Shown: positions 54,874 to 63,764, counted from the stretch's first letter. The stretch is 64,000 bases of DNA from Kitasatospora azatica KCTC 9699 (GCF_000744785.1 NZ_JQMO01000003.1:1736001-1800000); one strand, 5' to 3'. Notes: generated by a model from the letters alone, not told the origin. Translations and numbers: made by a program.

Positions 54874-54912
54874 GCGGCGTGGGAAGTCGGCTTGGGCGAC
54901 TTCCCACGCCGC
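54874..54912 (+). terminator. Conservon operon terminator hairpin
   Basis: Perfect 16-base arms 54874-54889 and 54897-54912 with a seven-base loop, 62 bases after the P450 stop. The DNA just before it contains short GGCATGTGYG-type repeats. Confidence 0.85.
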
Positions 54913-55065
54913 TGGCGTGTTCAGGCTCGGTCGGGGTAGATATCCGCGGACACTCGCACCACAACCAGGTCACGACTGGAACACCGGGCGATGAAACATG
55001 AACGCGTCCCTTGGCGCCGGATGACCGTTGCGTTAACGTCTTCAAGCCCAGTCACCGATGACTCG

Positions 55066-55094
55066 GCCGCGGCCGGTCCTGCCGCGGCTTTTTT
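55066..55094 (+). terminator. Intrinsic terminator or attenuator upstream of the ABC importer
   Basis: GCCGCGGC (55066-55073) pairs with GCCGCGGC (55081-55088) over a seven-base loop and is followed by six T residues (55089-55094), a textbook intrinsic terminator rare in such GC-rich DNA. It lies 72 bases before the binding-protein gene and about 250 bases after the P450 gene; a palindrome CGTTAACG is at 55031-55038. It may end a short leader transcript. No other gene is seen between 54812 and 55166. Confidence 0.7.
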
Positions 55095-55166
55095 GGATCT
55101 CAGGTTCAGCGCGCGCCCACACGTTCGTTCCCGCCGTTCGTTCAGCCCAGGCCGCAGGAGAACGTT

Positions 55167-56546
55167 TTGAACATCAGAATGAGTGCCCGGCTTCGGAATC
55201 GACTGCTGGTGGTCCCGGCGGTGCTGGGCCTTGCCCTCACCGGTGCCTGCTCCAACAGCTCGGGGAAGGGCGGCAACGCCGCCAGCGGGGCGCCGACCCT
55301 GTCAGCCGAGTGTGCCAAGTACCAGCCCTACGCCGGGCATGCCGGGACCAAGGTGACCATGTTCGCCTCGATCCTGAGCCCCGAGTCGGATTCCCTGGAG
55401 AGGTCCTGGGCTGAGTTCAGTTCTTGTACCGGGATCAAGATTTCCTACGAGGGTTCGAACGACTTCGAGTCTCAGCTCCCGGTCCGGGTCAGCGGCGGCA
55501 ACGTGCCCGACTTCGCGATCATTCCGCAGCCCGGCCTGCTCGCCCAGATGGTCAAGACCGGCAAGGTGGCCAAGCCACCGGCCCAGACGGTCTCCAACGA
55601 GAACCAGTGGAACCCGGTCTGGAAGACCTACGGCTCGGTCAACGGGACCTTCTACGCGGCTCCGATGAGCGCCAACATGAAGTCGCTTGTCTGGTACTCG
55701 CCGAAGGCGTTCAAGCAGGCCGGCTACGAGGTGCCGAAGACCTGGGCCGACCTGATGGCGCTCAGCGACAAGATCGCCAAGGCGGGCGCCAACGGCAGCA
55801 AGCCCTGGTGCGGCGGCATCGGCTCCGGGACGGCCACCGGTTGGCCGGCCACCGACTGGCTGGAGGAGGTCGTTCTCGGCAGTCAGGGCGGCGACGTCTA
55901 TGACCAGTGGGTCAGCCACAAGGTGAAGTTCAGCGACCCGCAGATCACCCAGGCCATGCAGACGGTGGCCGGCTGGATGCAGAACCCCGCCTGGGTCAAC
56001 GGCGGTATCGGCGACGTGAAGTCGATCGCCACCACCACCTTCCAGGACGCCGGTGCGCCGATCCTCACCGGCAAGTGCTGGATGCTGCAGCAGGCTTCGT
56101 TCTACGAGGCGCAGTGGCCCAAGGGCACCAAGATCGCATCGGACGGGGACATCTTCGCCTTCCCGCTGCCGGCCGTGAGCCCGTCGGTGGCCAACCCGGT
56201 GGAGGGCGGTGGCGAGTTCCTCGCCGCGTTCTCCGACCGGCCCGAAGTCCAGGCGGTGCAGAACTACCTCTCCACGTCGGACTGGGCCAGCAGCCGGGTG
56301 AAGGTCGCCACCGGTTGGGTCTCGGCCAACCAGGGCGTGGACAAGAGCCTTTACACCGATCCGATCGACCAGCTCTCGGCGAACGCGCTGACCAACCCGG
56401 CCGCCACCTTCCGCTTCGACGGCTCCGACCTGATGCCGGCCGCTGTCGGCGCCGGTCAGGAATGGAAGTCGCTCACCGCCTGGTTCGCGGAGGGCAAGTC
56501 GATCCAGCAGGTTGCCTCCGACATCGACGGCGCCTGGCCGCAGTAG
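55167..56546 (+). CDS. Sugar-type ABC transporter solute-binding lipoprotein
   Basis: This 459-residue protein has a signal peptide with the lipobox LTGAC (Cys28) and an extracellular solute-binding family 1 fold: EGSNDFESQLPVRVSGGNVP, FYAAPMSANMKSLVWYSPKA, then FAFPLPAVSPSVANPVEGGG. It resembles AglE-type alpha-glucoside binding proteins. TTG 55167 is chosen because AGGAG lies six bases upstream; an in-frame ATG at 55179 is too far from it. Two permeases follow. Substrate is inferred only as a carbohydrate, probably an oligosaccharide. Confidence 0.87.
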   Translation: MNIRMSARLRNRLLVVPAVLGLALTGACSNSSGKGGNAASGAPTLSAECAKYQPYAGHAGTKVTMFASILSPESDSLERSWAEFSSCTGIKISYEGSNDFESQLPVRVSGGNVPDFAIIPQPGLLAQMVKTGKVAKPPAQTVSNENQWNPVWKTYGSVNGTFYAAPMSANMKSLVWYSPKAFKQAGYEVPKTWADLMALSDKIAKAGANGSKPWCGGIGSGTATGWPATDWLEEVVLGSQGGDVYDQWVSHKVKFSDPQITQAMQTVAGWMQNPAWVNGGIGDVKSIATTTFQDAGAPILTGKCWMLQQASFYEAQWPKGTKIASDGDIFAFPLPAVSPSVANPVEGGGEFLAAFSDRPEVQAVQNYLSTSDWASSRVKVATGWVSANQGVDKSLYTDPIDQLSANALTNPAATFRFDGSDLMPAAVGAGQEWKSLTAWFAEGKSIQQVASDIDGAWPQ

Positions 56547-56602
56547 CGGTTCCTGGCACCTGTCGGTCTTTCAGCCGTCAGCCTCTCGACCACCGGACCA
56601 TC

Positions 56603-56647
56603 GATCACCAGTCCCTGGATCACCAGTCTCTGGATCACCGGTCCCTG
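56603..56647. repeat. Tandem repeat, 15 bp x3
   Basis: Three copies of GATCACCAGTCCCTG (the second and third with one substitution each), filling much of the gap between the binding-protein and permease genes, ending 30 bases before the permease ATG. Confidence 0.88.
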
Positions 56648-56677
56648 CTCCGCCTCAGGCCACTGGAAGGACGCCAC

Positions 56678-57700
56678 ATGCCGTTCACCGGCGCCCAGCT
56701 TGCCGGCTCCGCACTCGCTGACTCCTCGTGGAACGATGCGGTGATCAAGCTGGGCAACAGTTTCGGTGCGATCGCCGGGTTCCTGGGCATCCTGCTGGTG
56801 ATCTTCTTCGTGGCCGGTCGGGCGACCGGGCGGCTGGGCCGACCGCTGGCGATCGCGGTCTTCCTGGGGCCGGCGGTGCTGCTGCTCCTCGTAGGACTGG
56901 TGGCACCGCTGGTTCGGACGATCTACCTGAGCTTCTTCAGTGACGACAGCAGCCGCTTCCTCGGCGGTAAGAACTACGGCTGGGCGCTCACCAACGACTC
57001 CATTCACCAGGTGCTGCTCAATACCCTCCTCTGGCTGGTGGTCGCTCCGCTGGCGGCCACCGGTCTCGGTCTGACACTGGCGCTGTTGGTGGACCGGATG
57101 AAGGGTCAGGCGGTCTACAAGTCGCTGATCTTCATGCCGATGGCGATCTCCCTGGTCGGGGCCAGCATCATCTGGAAGTTCGTCTATGACTCGCGGGAGT
57201 CCTCCCAGTCCCAGATCGGCCTGCTCAGCCAGACGGCGATCTGGTTGGGCTGGAAGCATCCGCCGAACTGGATCCTCTCCCACCCGCTGAACAACTTCCT
57301 GCTCATGGCGGTGATGGTCTGGGTGCAGACCGGATTCGCCATGGTGGTCCTGTCAGCCGCGATCAAGGCGATCCCGGATGAGGTCACCGAGGCGGCCCGG
57401 TTGGACGGCGCCCGCGGTCTGCGGCTCTTCTGGTACGTCACAGTGCCGATGATCCGCACCACCCTGGTGGTCGTACTGACCACGGTAATGATCGTCACCC
57501 TGAAGGCCTTCGACATCGTCCGCACCATGACCGGGGGCAACTTCGGCACCCAGGTCCTGGCGAACGAGATGTACTCGCAGTCCTTCGTCCAGTTCAACGT
57601 CGGCCGGGGAAGCGCCCTCGCGGTGATCCTCTTCCTCGCGGTGCTCCCGCTGGTCGGCTACAACATCGTCCAGCTGCGCAAGGAGCGGGCCACCCGATGA
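56678..57700 (+). CDS. Carbohydrate ABC transporter permease (AglF/MalF type)
   Basis: The 340-residue product has about seven membrane segments, beginning with AGFLGILLVIFFVAG and LAIAVFLGPAVLLLLVGL, and the EAA loop DEVTEAARLDGARGLRLFW. ATG 56678 follows GGAAGG. Its stop overlaps the next permease gene by ATGA. The N-terminal extra segment is as in AglF-like subunits. No ATPase is encoded in the operon; Streptomyces importers of this type share MsiK, encoded elsewhere. Confidence 0.9.
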   Translation: MPFTGAQLAGSALADSSWNDAVIKLGNSFGAIAGFLGILLVIFFVAGRATGRLGRPLAIAVFLGPAVLLLLVGLVAPLVRTIYLSFFSDDSSRFLGGKNYGWALTNDSIHQVLLNTLLWLVVAPLAATGLGLTLALLVDRMKGQAVYKSLIFMPMAISLVGASIIWKFVYDSRESSQSQIGLLSQTAIWLGWKHPPNWILSHPLNNFLLMAVMVWVQTGFAMVVLSAAIKAIPDEVTEAARLDGARGLRLFWYVTVPMIRTTLVVVLTTVMIVTLKAFDIVRTMTGGNFGTQVLANEMYSQSFVQFNVGRGSALAVILFLAVLPLVGYNIVQLRKERATR

Positions 57701-58665
57701 GCAGCCAGACCTCTGATCAGACGGCGGACCGGCCCCTGGGCGGGGACTCCCGACCGCTGCCCGCCGTCAAGGCCGTGCGGAAGTCCTTCAGTAGCCCGCT
57801 CGGCTCTCTCTTCGTCATCGTCATCACGGTGCTGTGGACCATCCCCACACTGGGCCTGTTGGCCACCTCACTACGCCCCAAGAAGGACGTGGCCGCCAAC
57901 GGTTGGTGGAACGTCTTCGCTCACCCCGACGTAGGCCTCTCCAACTACCACACGGTGCTCTTCGAGGGCGGTTTCGGTGTCAGCGGCGGGCTGATGCCCT
58001 ATCTCGTCAACTCACTGGCCATCAGCATCCCGGCCACGATCTTTCCCCTGGTCCTGGCCGCGATGGCCGCCTATGCGTTGGCCTGGGTGCGGTTCCGAGG
58101 GAGCGACACGCTTTTCTTCCTGATCTTCGCGCTGCAGGTGGTGCCCCTGCAGATGGCCCTCATCCCGCTGCTTCAACTCTTCTCGGGTGGCGCCCATTTG
58201 GGCAGCGTGACCGTCATCCCGGCCTTCGACCTGAGCGGCACGTATGCTCCGGTCTGGCTGGCGCACACCATGTTCGCTCTGCCGCTGGCCACCTTCCTGT
58301 TGCACAACTTCATCTCTCAACTGCCCCGGGACCTGATGGAGGCTGCGGTGGTGGACGGAGCCTCGCACTTCAAGATCTTCCGGTCCATCGTGCTCCCGCT
58401 CTGCGCGCCGGCGCTGGCCTCCTTTGCGATCTTCCAGTTCCTCTGGGTCTGGAACGACCTGCTCGTCGCGCTGACCTTTGCCGGCGGGACCCCCGAGGTG
58501 GCGCCGATGACAGTCCGGCTGGCCCAGCTCTCGGGCTCCTTCGGCGGCCGATGGGAGCTGCTGACCGCCGGGGCGTTCCTGTCGATCATCGTGCCGCTGC
58601 TGGTCTTCTTCGGGCTCCAGCGGTACTTCGTGCGCGGGCTACTGGCGGGGTCGGTCAAGGGCTGA
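57697..58665 (+). CDS. Carbohydrate ABC transporter permease (AglG/MalG type)
   Basis: The second permease, 322 residues with six membrane segments and the EAA loop DLMEAAVVDGASHFKIFRSI. It starts inside the preceding stop codon. An N-terminal cytoplasmic tail of about 35 residues precedes the first segment (SLFVIVITVLWTIPTLGLLA). It completes the importer with the lipoprotein and first permease; the energising ATPase must come from another locus. Confidence 0.9.
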   Translation: MSSQTSDQTADRPLGGDSRPLPAVKAVRKSFSSPLGSLFVIVITVLWTIPTLGLLATSLRPKKDVAANGWWNVFAHPDVGLSNYHTVLFEGGFGVSGGLMPYLVNSLAISIPATIFPLVLAAMAAYALAWVRFRGSDTLFFLIFALQVVPLQMALIPLLQLFSGGAHLGSVTVIPAFDLSGTYAPVWLAHTMFALPLATFLLHNFISQLPRDLMEAAVVDGASHFKIFRSIVLPLCAPALASFAIFQFLWVWNDLLVALTFAGGTPEVAPMTVRLAQLSGSFGGRWELLTAGAFLSIIVPLLVFFGLQRYFVRGLLAGSVKG

Positions 58666-58686
58666 GCTGTCTGCCGCCTTGGCCCG

Positions 58687-58722
58687 GGCTTTGCCGGCGC
58701 GGGGACCTGCACCGGCAAAGCC
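58687..58722. terminator. Hairpin between the importer operon and the efflux pump gene
   Basis: GGCTTTGCCGG (58687-58697) pairs with CCGGCAAAGCC (58712-58722), 11 bases, around a 14-base loop. The genes on both sides converge here. Confidence 0.75.
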
Positions 58723-58735
58723 TCCTGGCGCATGG

Positions 58736-60280
58736 TCAGAGCGCCACGCCTGCTGCTTCGGTGGGAAGATCACCCGGCTTCGCCTTGATGACCACGATGG
58801 ATATCAGCAGGGCCACGCCCGCCAGCACCGCACCGATCACGAAGGCGTGCGAGATGCCGTAAGCCAGGACCTCGTTGGCCCAGCTGGTACCGACGGGGAA
58901 CTGTTTCGTCTTGCCGAACTCGGCGAGCTGATCGGGAGTGGCATGTGCCTTGAAGTCAGGGAAGAGCGCGGTTCCCTTGCTGGTGGCGGCCCGAGCGAAG
59001 ACCGTGGTGAGAATCGACAGGCCGAGTGAACCGCCGATCTGCTGCATCGAGTTGAGCAGGCCGGAGGCGGCGCCGGTCTCGCGCAGAGCCACACCCGCGA
59101 CTGCGAGCAGCATGACCGGCACGAAGATCAGACCCATCCCGAAGCCGAACATCACCGTCGGACCGAGTACTCCGGTGAGGTAGGAGCTGTCCGCACTGGT
59201 CTGTGTGAGCCAGATCAGCCCACCGGTCACCAGCACCGAACCGCCGACCATGAAGGGTTTCGCACCGAGCCGGGCCTGGAAGATCGAGGCCAACTGGGCG
59301 GCGACGATGATCGCCACACTGATCGGCAGGAACGCCACGCCAGCTTTCAACGGACTGTAGCCGAGTACACGTTGGGCGAAGATCGTGATGTAGAAGAAGA
59401 TCCCGAACATCGCCGCGGCCAGGCAGAGCATCATCACCAGGCCGCCGGTGCGGTTGCGGTTGGCGAGCAGGTGCAGCGGGGTGATCGGCTGCGAGGTCCG
59501 CCGCTCGATCAACAGGAAGGCGAGGAGCAGGATCGCCCCGATGACGAACGAGACCAGCGTGCCCGTGTCGCCCCAGCCCTTCGAGGCCGCCCGGATGAAC
59601 CCGTACACCAGCCCGATCAGGCCGAGGGTCGAGGTGAAGGCGCCGGGCAGGTCGAACCGGCCGGTCTGTCGATCGGACTCGTTGATGTAGAGCGGTGCCG
59701 CGAGCGCGATGGCGATCGCAATGGGCACGTTGACGAACAGCACCCAGCGCCAGTTCAGGTACTCGGTGAGCAGGCCGCCGGCCAGCAGGCCGATGGCGGC
59801 GCCGGACCCGGCCACTGCCGAGAAGACGCCGAAGGCCCGGTTGCGCTCCGGCCCTTCCTCGAAGTTCGTGGCGATGAGGGCGAATGCCGTGGGTGAGCAG
59901 ATCGCACCCCCGATGCCCTGCAGCGCACGCGCGGCCAGCAGCATGGTGCCGTTCTGTGCGAAGCCACCGAGCAGTGAGGCGAAGCCGAAGAGCAGCACGC
60001 CCGCGATGAAGACCCTGCGGCGGCCGAGGATGTCGCCCGCGCGACCGCCGAGGAGCAGCAGGCCGCCGAAGGTCAGGGTGTAGGCGTTGATGACCCAGGA
60101 CAGGTTGGTGGTGGAGAACTTCAGCGCGTCCTGGATGTGCGGAAGGGCGATGTTCACGATCGTGGCGTCGAGCACGACCATGAGCTGGGTTGCCGCGATG
60201 ACCGTCAGGGCCAGGCCCTTGTACTGGCCGCGGCTGGCCCTGGGAGGTGAGACCTTACTGAGCGTGTCGGAGACAGCCAT
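58736..60280 (-). CDS. MFS drug exporter, DHA2 (EmrB/QacA) type
   Basis: A 514-residue, probably 14-segment antiporter. The motif-A RAGDILGRRRVF follows the second segment, motif D1-like LDATIVNIALPHIQDAL is near the N-terminus, and LQGIGGAICSPTAFALI fits motif C/B region. ATG 60280 has GGGGGAAG upstream. The divergent TetR gene and two matching palindromes in the promoter region indicate local repression by that TetR, released by an unknown compound. No biosynthetic cluster adjoins, so its cargo is unknown. Confidence 0.9.
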   Translation of the reverse strand: MAVSDTLSKVSPPRASRGQYKGLALTVIAATQLMVVLDATIVNIALPHIQDALKFSTTNLSWVINAYTLTFGGLLLLGGRAGDILGRRRVFIAGVLLFGFASLLGGFAQNGTMLLAARALQGIGGAICSPTAFALIATNFEEGPERNRAFGVFSAVAGSGAAIGLLAGGLLTEYLNWRWVLFVNVPIAIAIALAAPLYINESDRQTGRFDLPGAFTSTLGLIGLVYGFIRAASKGWGDTGTLVSFVIGAILLLAFLLIERRTSQPITPLHLLANRNRTGGLVMMLCLAAAMFGIFFYITIFAQRVLGYSPLKAGVAFLPISVAIIVAAQLASIFQARLGAKPFMVGGSVLVTGGLIWLTQTSADSSYLTGVLGPTVMFGFGMGLIFVPVMLLAVAGVALRETGAASGLLNSMQQIGGSLGLSILTTVFARAATSKGTALFPDFKAHATPDQLAEFGKTKQFPVGTSWANEVLAYGISHAFVIGAVLAGVALLISIVVIKAKPGDLPTEAAGVAL

Positions 60281-60371
60281 GTACTTCCCCCTGCTGGCTA
60301 TTGTGTCGCTGACGTGCTGGTTGGTCGGGCTGAACGGCCGGTCAAGCCGTCCAAGCGGATACCTTCATAAG

Positions 60372-60432
60372 GAACGTAGTCGTTCACTATGACGGAACCA
60401 TAGCGCCCCTAGTATTGTGAACGCAAGCGTTC
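60372..60432. promoter_or_regulatory. Two copies of a TetR-type operator
   Basis: GAACGTAGTCGTTC (60372-60385) and GAACGCAAGCGTTC (60419-60432) share the palindrome GAACG-N4-CGTTC, 47 bases apart, between the divergent efflux pump and TetR genes. A TAGTAT hexamer at 60410-60415 lies between them. Confidence 0.75.
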
Positions 60433-60471
60433 CTTGCGCGAATTTTTTCTCAGGGCGAGTGGTGATGGTGA

Positions 60472-61113
60472 GTGACGATGAAGCAGACATCGGCTCGGTC
60501 GGAGGCGGCTGAACCGGGGCCGGCCGCCGCAGGCGCGGCCCGTCGCCGCGGCAAGGCCCTGGAGCAGGCGATCTTCGAGGCCGCGCTGGAGCAGCTGACC
60601 TCCGGTGGCTTCGCGCGGATGACGATGGAGGGTGTGGCCGGCGCGGCGCAGACCGGGAAGGCAGCGCTGTACCGGCGTTGGCCGTCCAAGCTGGAGCTTG
60701 CCCTCGACGCGCTGGCATCCACTCTGCCAGCCCGCACCGACGTCCCCGATCTCGGGTCGGTCCGTAGCGAGTTGATGCAGCTCATGGGCACCTACCAGGC
60801 TGCGCTGGACTCCCCGGGCGGCGCCGCGATGCGGGCTCTGATGGCCGAGCTGGACCACGATCGCAGCGCGCTGGTCAAGGACTTCGTGATGGGCCAGGTC
60901 ATGGAGCCGGCCCGGCGGGCCACGCTGGCGGTGCTGCGGCGCGGTGAGCAGCGGGGCGATGTCCGGCCCGGTGCGGCGACCGAGTTGGTCGCCGATGTCG
61001 GGCTGGCGCTGCTGCTGTACCGGAACAAGTTCAGCGATGCTCCGGTGACGGCCGAGTTCTGCGCCCAGCTGGTCGACGAGGTCATGCTGCCGCTGGTCCG
61101 GCCGGCGGGCTGA
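60472..61113 (+). CDS. TetR/AcrR family transcriptional regulator
   Basis: The 213-residue repressor has an N-terminal HTH (FEAALEQLTSGGFARMTMEG, then GAAQTGKAALYRRWPSKLEL) and a C-terminal TetR_C-type ligand domain. Its position, divergent from the exporter and beside two GAACG-N4-CGTTC palindromes, points to control of the pump and itself. Start is either GTG 60472 or ATG 60478; no strong ribosome-binding site distinguishes them, though GGTGAG sits five bases before the ATG. Confidence 0.88.
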   Translation: MTMKQTSARSEAAEPGPAAAGAARRRGKALEQAIFEAALEQLTSGGFARMTMEGVAGAAQTGKAALYRRWPSKLELALDALASTLPARTDVPDLGSVRSELMQLMGTYQAALDSPGGAAMRALMAELDHDRSALVKDFVMGQVMEPARRATLAVLRRGEQRGDVRPGAATELVADVGLALLLYRNKFSDAPVTAEFCAQLVDEVMLPLVRPAG

Positions 61114-61213
61114 GCGGACCGTCGGCCGCCGTAGGGTGGGAGCGTGAGCGTGTGCCGCCTGCGAGCGGGCGCCGTTCTGCCCTGGCCGCCTCAGCCGAAA
61201 CGGATCCGCTGTC

Positions 61214-61906
61214 ATGCCGTACCAGCCGCCGACCCACAGTGTGGAGCGGTCCCTGCGCCGAGCCGGTGCGACGGTCGTCGTGGGACTGGACGAGGTGGGT
61301 CGCGGTGCCTGGGCCGGTCCGGTGACGGTTGGCGCCGCCGTGACGGGACTGCGACGCCCGCCGGAGGGACTGACCGACTCCAAGCTGCTCACTCCGCGCC
61401 GCCGGGAGCAGCTCGCCCCGATCCTGGCCAGCTGGGTCACCGCCTACGCACTCGGTGAGGCCTCCGCCCTCGAATGCGACGAGCTCGGCATGACCGCCGC
61501 CCTCCGGCTCGCCGCGATCCGCGCTCTGGAGGCACTCCCGGTCATTCCCGATGCGGTCATCCTGGACGGCAAGCACAACTACCTCGGCGGGCCGTGGCGG
61601 GTCCGTACGGTGATCAAGGGTGACCAGACTTGTGTCTGCGTCTCCGCGGCCTCGGTTCTCGCCAAGGTCCATCGGGACGGCCAGATGGCCGAGCTGGCAC
61701 CGCAGTTCCCGGCTTTCGGGTTCGAGGACAATGCGGGCTACCCCTCGCCGGTGCACCGCGCGGCGCTGGAGGAGTTCGGGCCGACCGAGCACCATCGGCT
61801 CTCCTGGTCCTATCTGGACGCGTTGCCGCAGTGGAGCCACCTCAAGCGCTCCCGCGAGGCGGTCGGCGCAGCGGACGGCGACGAACAGCTCACGCTCGGC
61901 TTCTGA
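61214..61906 (+). CDS. rnhB: Ribonuclease HII
   Basis: RNase HII cuts RNA embedded in DNA, including single misincorporated ribonucleotides. The product (230 residues) has the catalytic GLDEVGRGAWAGPV with the Asp-Glu pair, DSKLLTPRRRE, and the third Asp in VILDGKHNYL; the C-terminal Arg/Lys region follows. The ATG at 61214 begins MPYQPPTHSVERSLRR. A TAGGGT hexamer near 61133 may be its -10, giving a leader of about 70 bases. It stands just downstream of the TetR gene and is functionally unrelated to it. Confidence 0.95.
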   Translation: MPYQPPTHSVERSLRRAGATVVVGLDEVGRGAWAGPVTVGAAVTGLRRPPEGLTDSKLLTPRRREQLAPILASWVTAYALGEASALECDELGMTAALRLAAIRALEALPVIPDAVILDGKHNYLGGPWRVRTVIKGDQTCVCVSAASVLAKVHRDGQMAELAPQFPAFGFEDNAGYPSPVHRAALEEFGPTEHHRLSWSYLDALPQWSHLKRSREAVGAADGDEQLTLGF

Positions 61907-62007
61907 AGGATCATCAGGAACGTTCGACGGGAGCACGTTCCGCTGACCGGGTCGATGCCGTAGTGACCAACAGGTGGGGCGCCCGTGCGCATTCGACCGG
62001 CATTTGA

Positions 62008-62020
62008 TAGATATCCGGGT
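62008..62020 (+). promoter_or_regulatory. Possible leaderless promoter (-10) before the Pro-rich protein gene
   Basis: TAGATA (62008-62013), seven bases, then ATG 62021. The last hexamer base is A, not T, so this is weak. There is no ribosome-binding site before the ATG. Confidence 0.35.
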
Positions 62021-62743
62021 ATGCCTGTCTTCCCCGAGGAGCCGGAGATTCACGAGAGTATCCCGGGCCCCGGCGTTCCCTTCCCCCGCGAGTCGGACGC
62101 ACACGCCCCCAGCACCCCTGCCGCCGGCAACGCGGCCCCTGCCAGTACCGCGGTCCAGGTGTCCGGCGCTGCCGGCGGGACGCCTGGCGCGACCGGCTCG
62201 GTCCGAGCCGCTGCGGCGGCCGTTCCGGTGCCCGGCCCCCGCCCCGGTCCGCCGCGCCCGACCGCGCCGCGTCCTGGTCCGCCCCGGCCCGGAGCGCGGC
62301 CCGGGCAGATCCCCAAGCCCGGACCGCGGCCGGCTCCGGCCGGCCCGGCCGTCCAACTGGTCCCGGCCCAGCCGGGGAACGCGTTGGAGCGGGCCGACGA
62401 AGCGGTGGACCTGCTGTTGGAGGCGGGCCGCAATCCCGGCGACATCCTGGTGCTGACCGCTGACCAGCCGCACCCCTGGCAGCAGCACGAGCTGTCCTTC
62501 GGCGAGGAGCGCTACTGGGCGCAGCTCGCCGAGGGCGCCGACGTGTTCTACGCCGACCTGGCCCTGACCCGTCCGGCCCGCCGCGACGTGGTGGTCCTGG
62601 TGGTGGACGCGGCCGACGCGGGCAGTGCCGTGCTGGCGGCCGAGAAGGCTCGGACCCATGCGGTCTCGCTGCTCGTGGTGTGTGGCGCCACGGGCGGACT
62701 GACCGGTGTGCCGACGCTCGAAGGGCAGCCGGTTCCGGCTTGA
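62021..62743 (+). CDS. Hypothetical protein with Pro-rich linker
   Basis: I do not recognise the family by function. The 240-residue product has an acidic start (MPVFPEEPEIHESIPGPGVP), a Pro/Ala/Arg-rich region at about 60-110 with PGPRPGPPRP-type repeats and a compact C-terminal domain of about 130 residues (NALERADEAVDLLLEAGRNP, then RRDVVVLVVDAADAGSAVLA). An upstream in-frame GTG at 61985 gives 12 further residues but no better site. Similar proteins sit next to rnhB in Streptomyces. No signal peptide or membrane segment is seen. Confidence 0.72.
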   Translation: MPVFPEEPEIHESIPGPGVPFPRESDAHAPSTPAAGNAAPASTAVQVSGAAGGTPGATGSVRAAAAAVPVPGPRPGPPRPTAPRPGPPRPGARPGQIPKPGPRPAPAGPAVQLVPAQPGNALERADEAVDLLLEAGRNPGDILVLTADQPHPWQQHELSFGEERYWAQLAEGADVFYADLALTRPARRDVVVLVVDAADAGSAVLAAEKARTHAVSLLVVCGATGGLTGVPTLEGQPVPA

Positions 62744-62776
62744 ACGGCAGCCGCTGAACCGGTTGGTGTGTGTCGT

Positions 62777-62825
62777 CGGCCGGGCCGGCCGAGCGCCTGA
62801 ATGGGCGCGCCTGCCGGCCCGGCCG
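62777..62825. terminator. Bidirectional hairpin between convergent hypothetical genes
   Basis: Arms of 13 bases (62777-62789 and 62813-62825) pair perfectly, and an inner GCGCC/GGGCGC stem lies between them. The gap has no other feature. Confidence 0.75.
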
Positions 62826-62884
62826 GCTGCTGACATGCCGTCATGCCTCGTAGCGTCCGCCTGGCGACGCGGGCGGCTGCCGGG

Positions 62885-63532
62885 TCAGCGCGCTGCCTGG
62901 CGGATCGGCTCAGGACTTGCCGCGGCAGCGGTCCACCCGCGGCTCGGGAGGGCCAAGTCCGGCACCGAGCGGACACTTGGCGTCGGCCGGGTCGGGAGCT
63001 CGGAGACGGTGCGCACTGGACGCTCGGACCAGGATCCCGCGTGCGGGGTACGGCCGGACCGCTCCTCGCCGAACACCCGCCAGCCGGCGGCTGTCAGCGC
63101 GATGAAGGCGCCGCAGCGCAGGCCGTGCAGTGAGGCCGCGTCGTGGAGCGCCCACATCCAGGCACCGTCCTGCTCCGTCCAGCCGGAGCTGCCGTCACGG
63201 CAGTGCAGCAGCACGGCGGTTCTCCGAGGAGTGGCGAGTCGCAAGTCGTGTGCGGTCACCCGGCGCAACTGGGTGAGAAGCGAGTTTCGATGCTGCCAGC
63301 CGTCGGTGACATGCGGTCGGGAGCTGACGGACGCCGAGGCGACCACCCGATGCTCGGTGTCGAGCACGGCGATCACGCCGGTGCCAGGCTGCGGCAGATG
63401 GCGCTGGTGCAGCTCGGTGACCAGCTCGCGCGGGTCGCGCAGCAGGGGCACCCCCGCGCTCGACCAGCTCTCCAGGTCGATGGACCGGCCCATGGCGGAG
63501 GCAAGCTGACCGCGGTCGATGCCGTGGAGCAT
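62885..63532 (-). CDS. Uncharacterised protein conserved beside rnhB
   Basis: The 215-residue product begins MLHGIDRGQLASAMGRSIDL; ATG 63532 has AAGGAGG three bases upstream, so the start is firm. The fold is not recognised: the first 130 residues contain alternating short strands (VIAVLDTEHRVVASASVSSR, DLRLATPRRTAVLLHCRDG) and the last 40 are Pro-, Arg- and Ser-rich. It contains no motif I can tie to an activity. It is on the minus strand, downstream of the helicase fragment at the window end and convergent with the Pro-rich protein gene. Confidence 0.75.
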   Translation of the reverse strand: MLHGIDRGQLASAMGRSIDLESWSSAGVPLLRDPRELVTELHQRHLPQPGTGVIAVLDTEHRVVASASVSSRPHVTDGWQHRNSLLTQLRRVTAHDLRLATPRRTAVLLHCRDGSSGWTEQDGAWMWALHDAASLHGLRCGAFIALTAAGWRVFGEERSGRTPHAGSWSERPVRTVSELPTRPTPSVRSVPDLALPSRGWTAAAASPEPIRQAAR

Positions 63533-63764
63533 GGTCCTCCTTCCCCTGCCCGCACAACGTACGGGCACATGCGTACGCCGAAGTCAGGTCCTGAGGACCG
63601 GCGTCTGGGTACGCTGCAATTCTCACGTCAGAAGGCTCGAGCGGCAACGATGAAATGACGAATGGCGCCCGAAAACCGTTGATCTGCCGGAATTATTCCC
63701 CAGATGGCGCAGACTTGGCCGGGTGTGTTGCACCCGGGTGGGTCACGCCCGGCGTCACACCGGC
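63533..63764. other. Gap between the RecQ-like gene and the uncharacterised gene
   Basis: No supported gene. It contains a small hairpin (CCGGGTG-TGTTG-CACCCGG, 63719-63737) that may end the minus-strand helicase transcript, and two CGTACG palindromes near 63560-63580. Confidence 0.5.
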
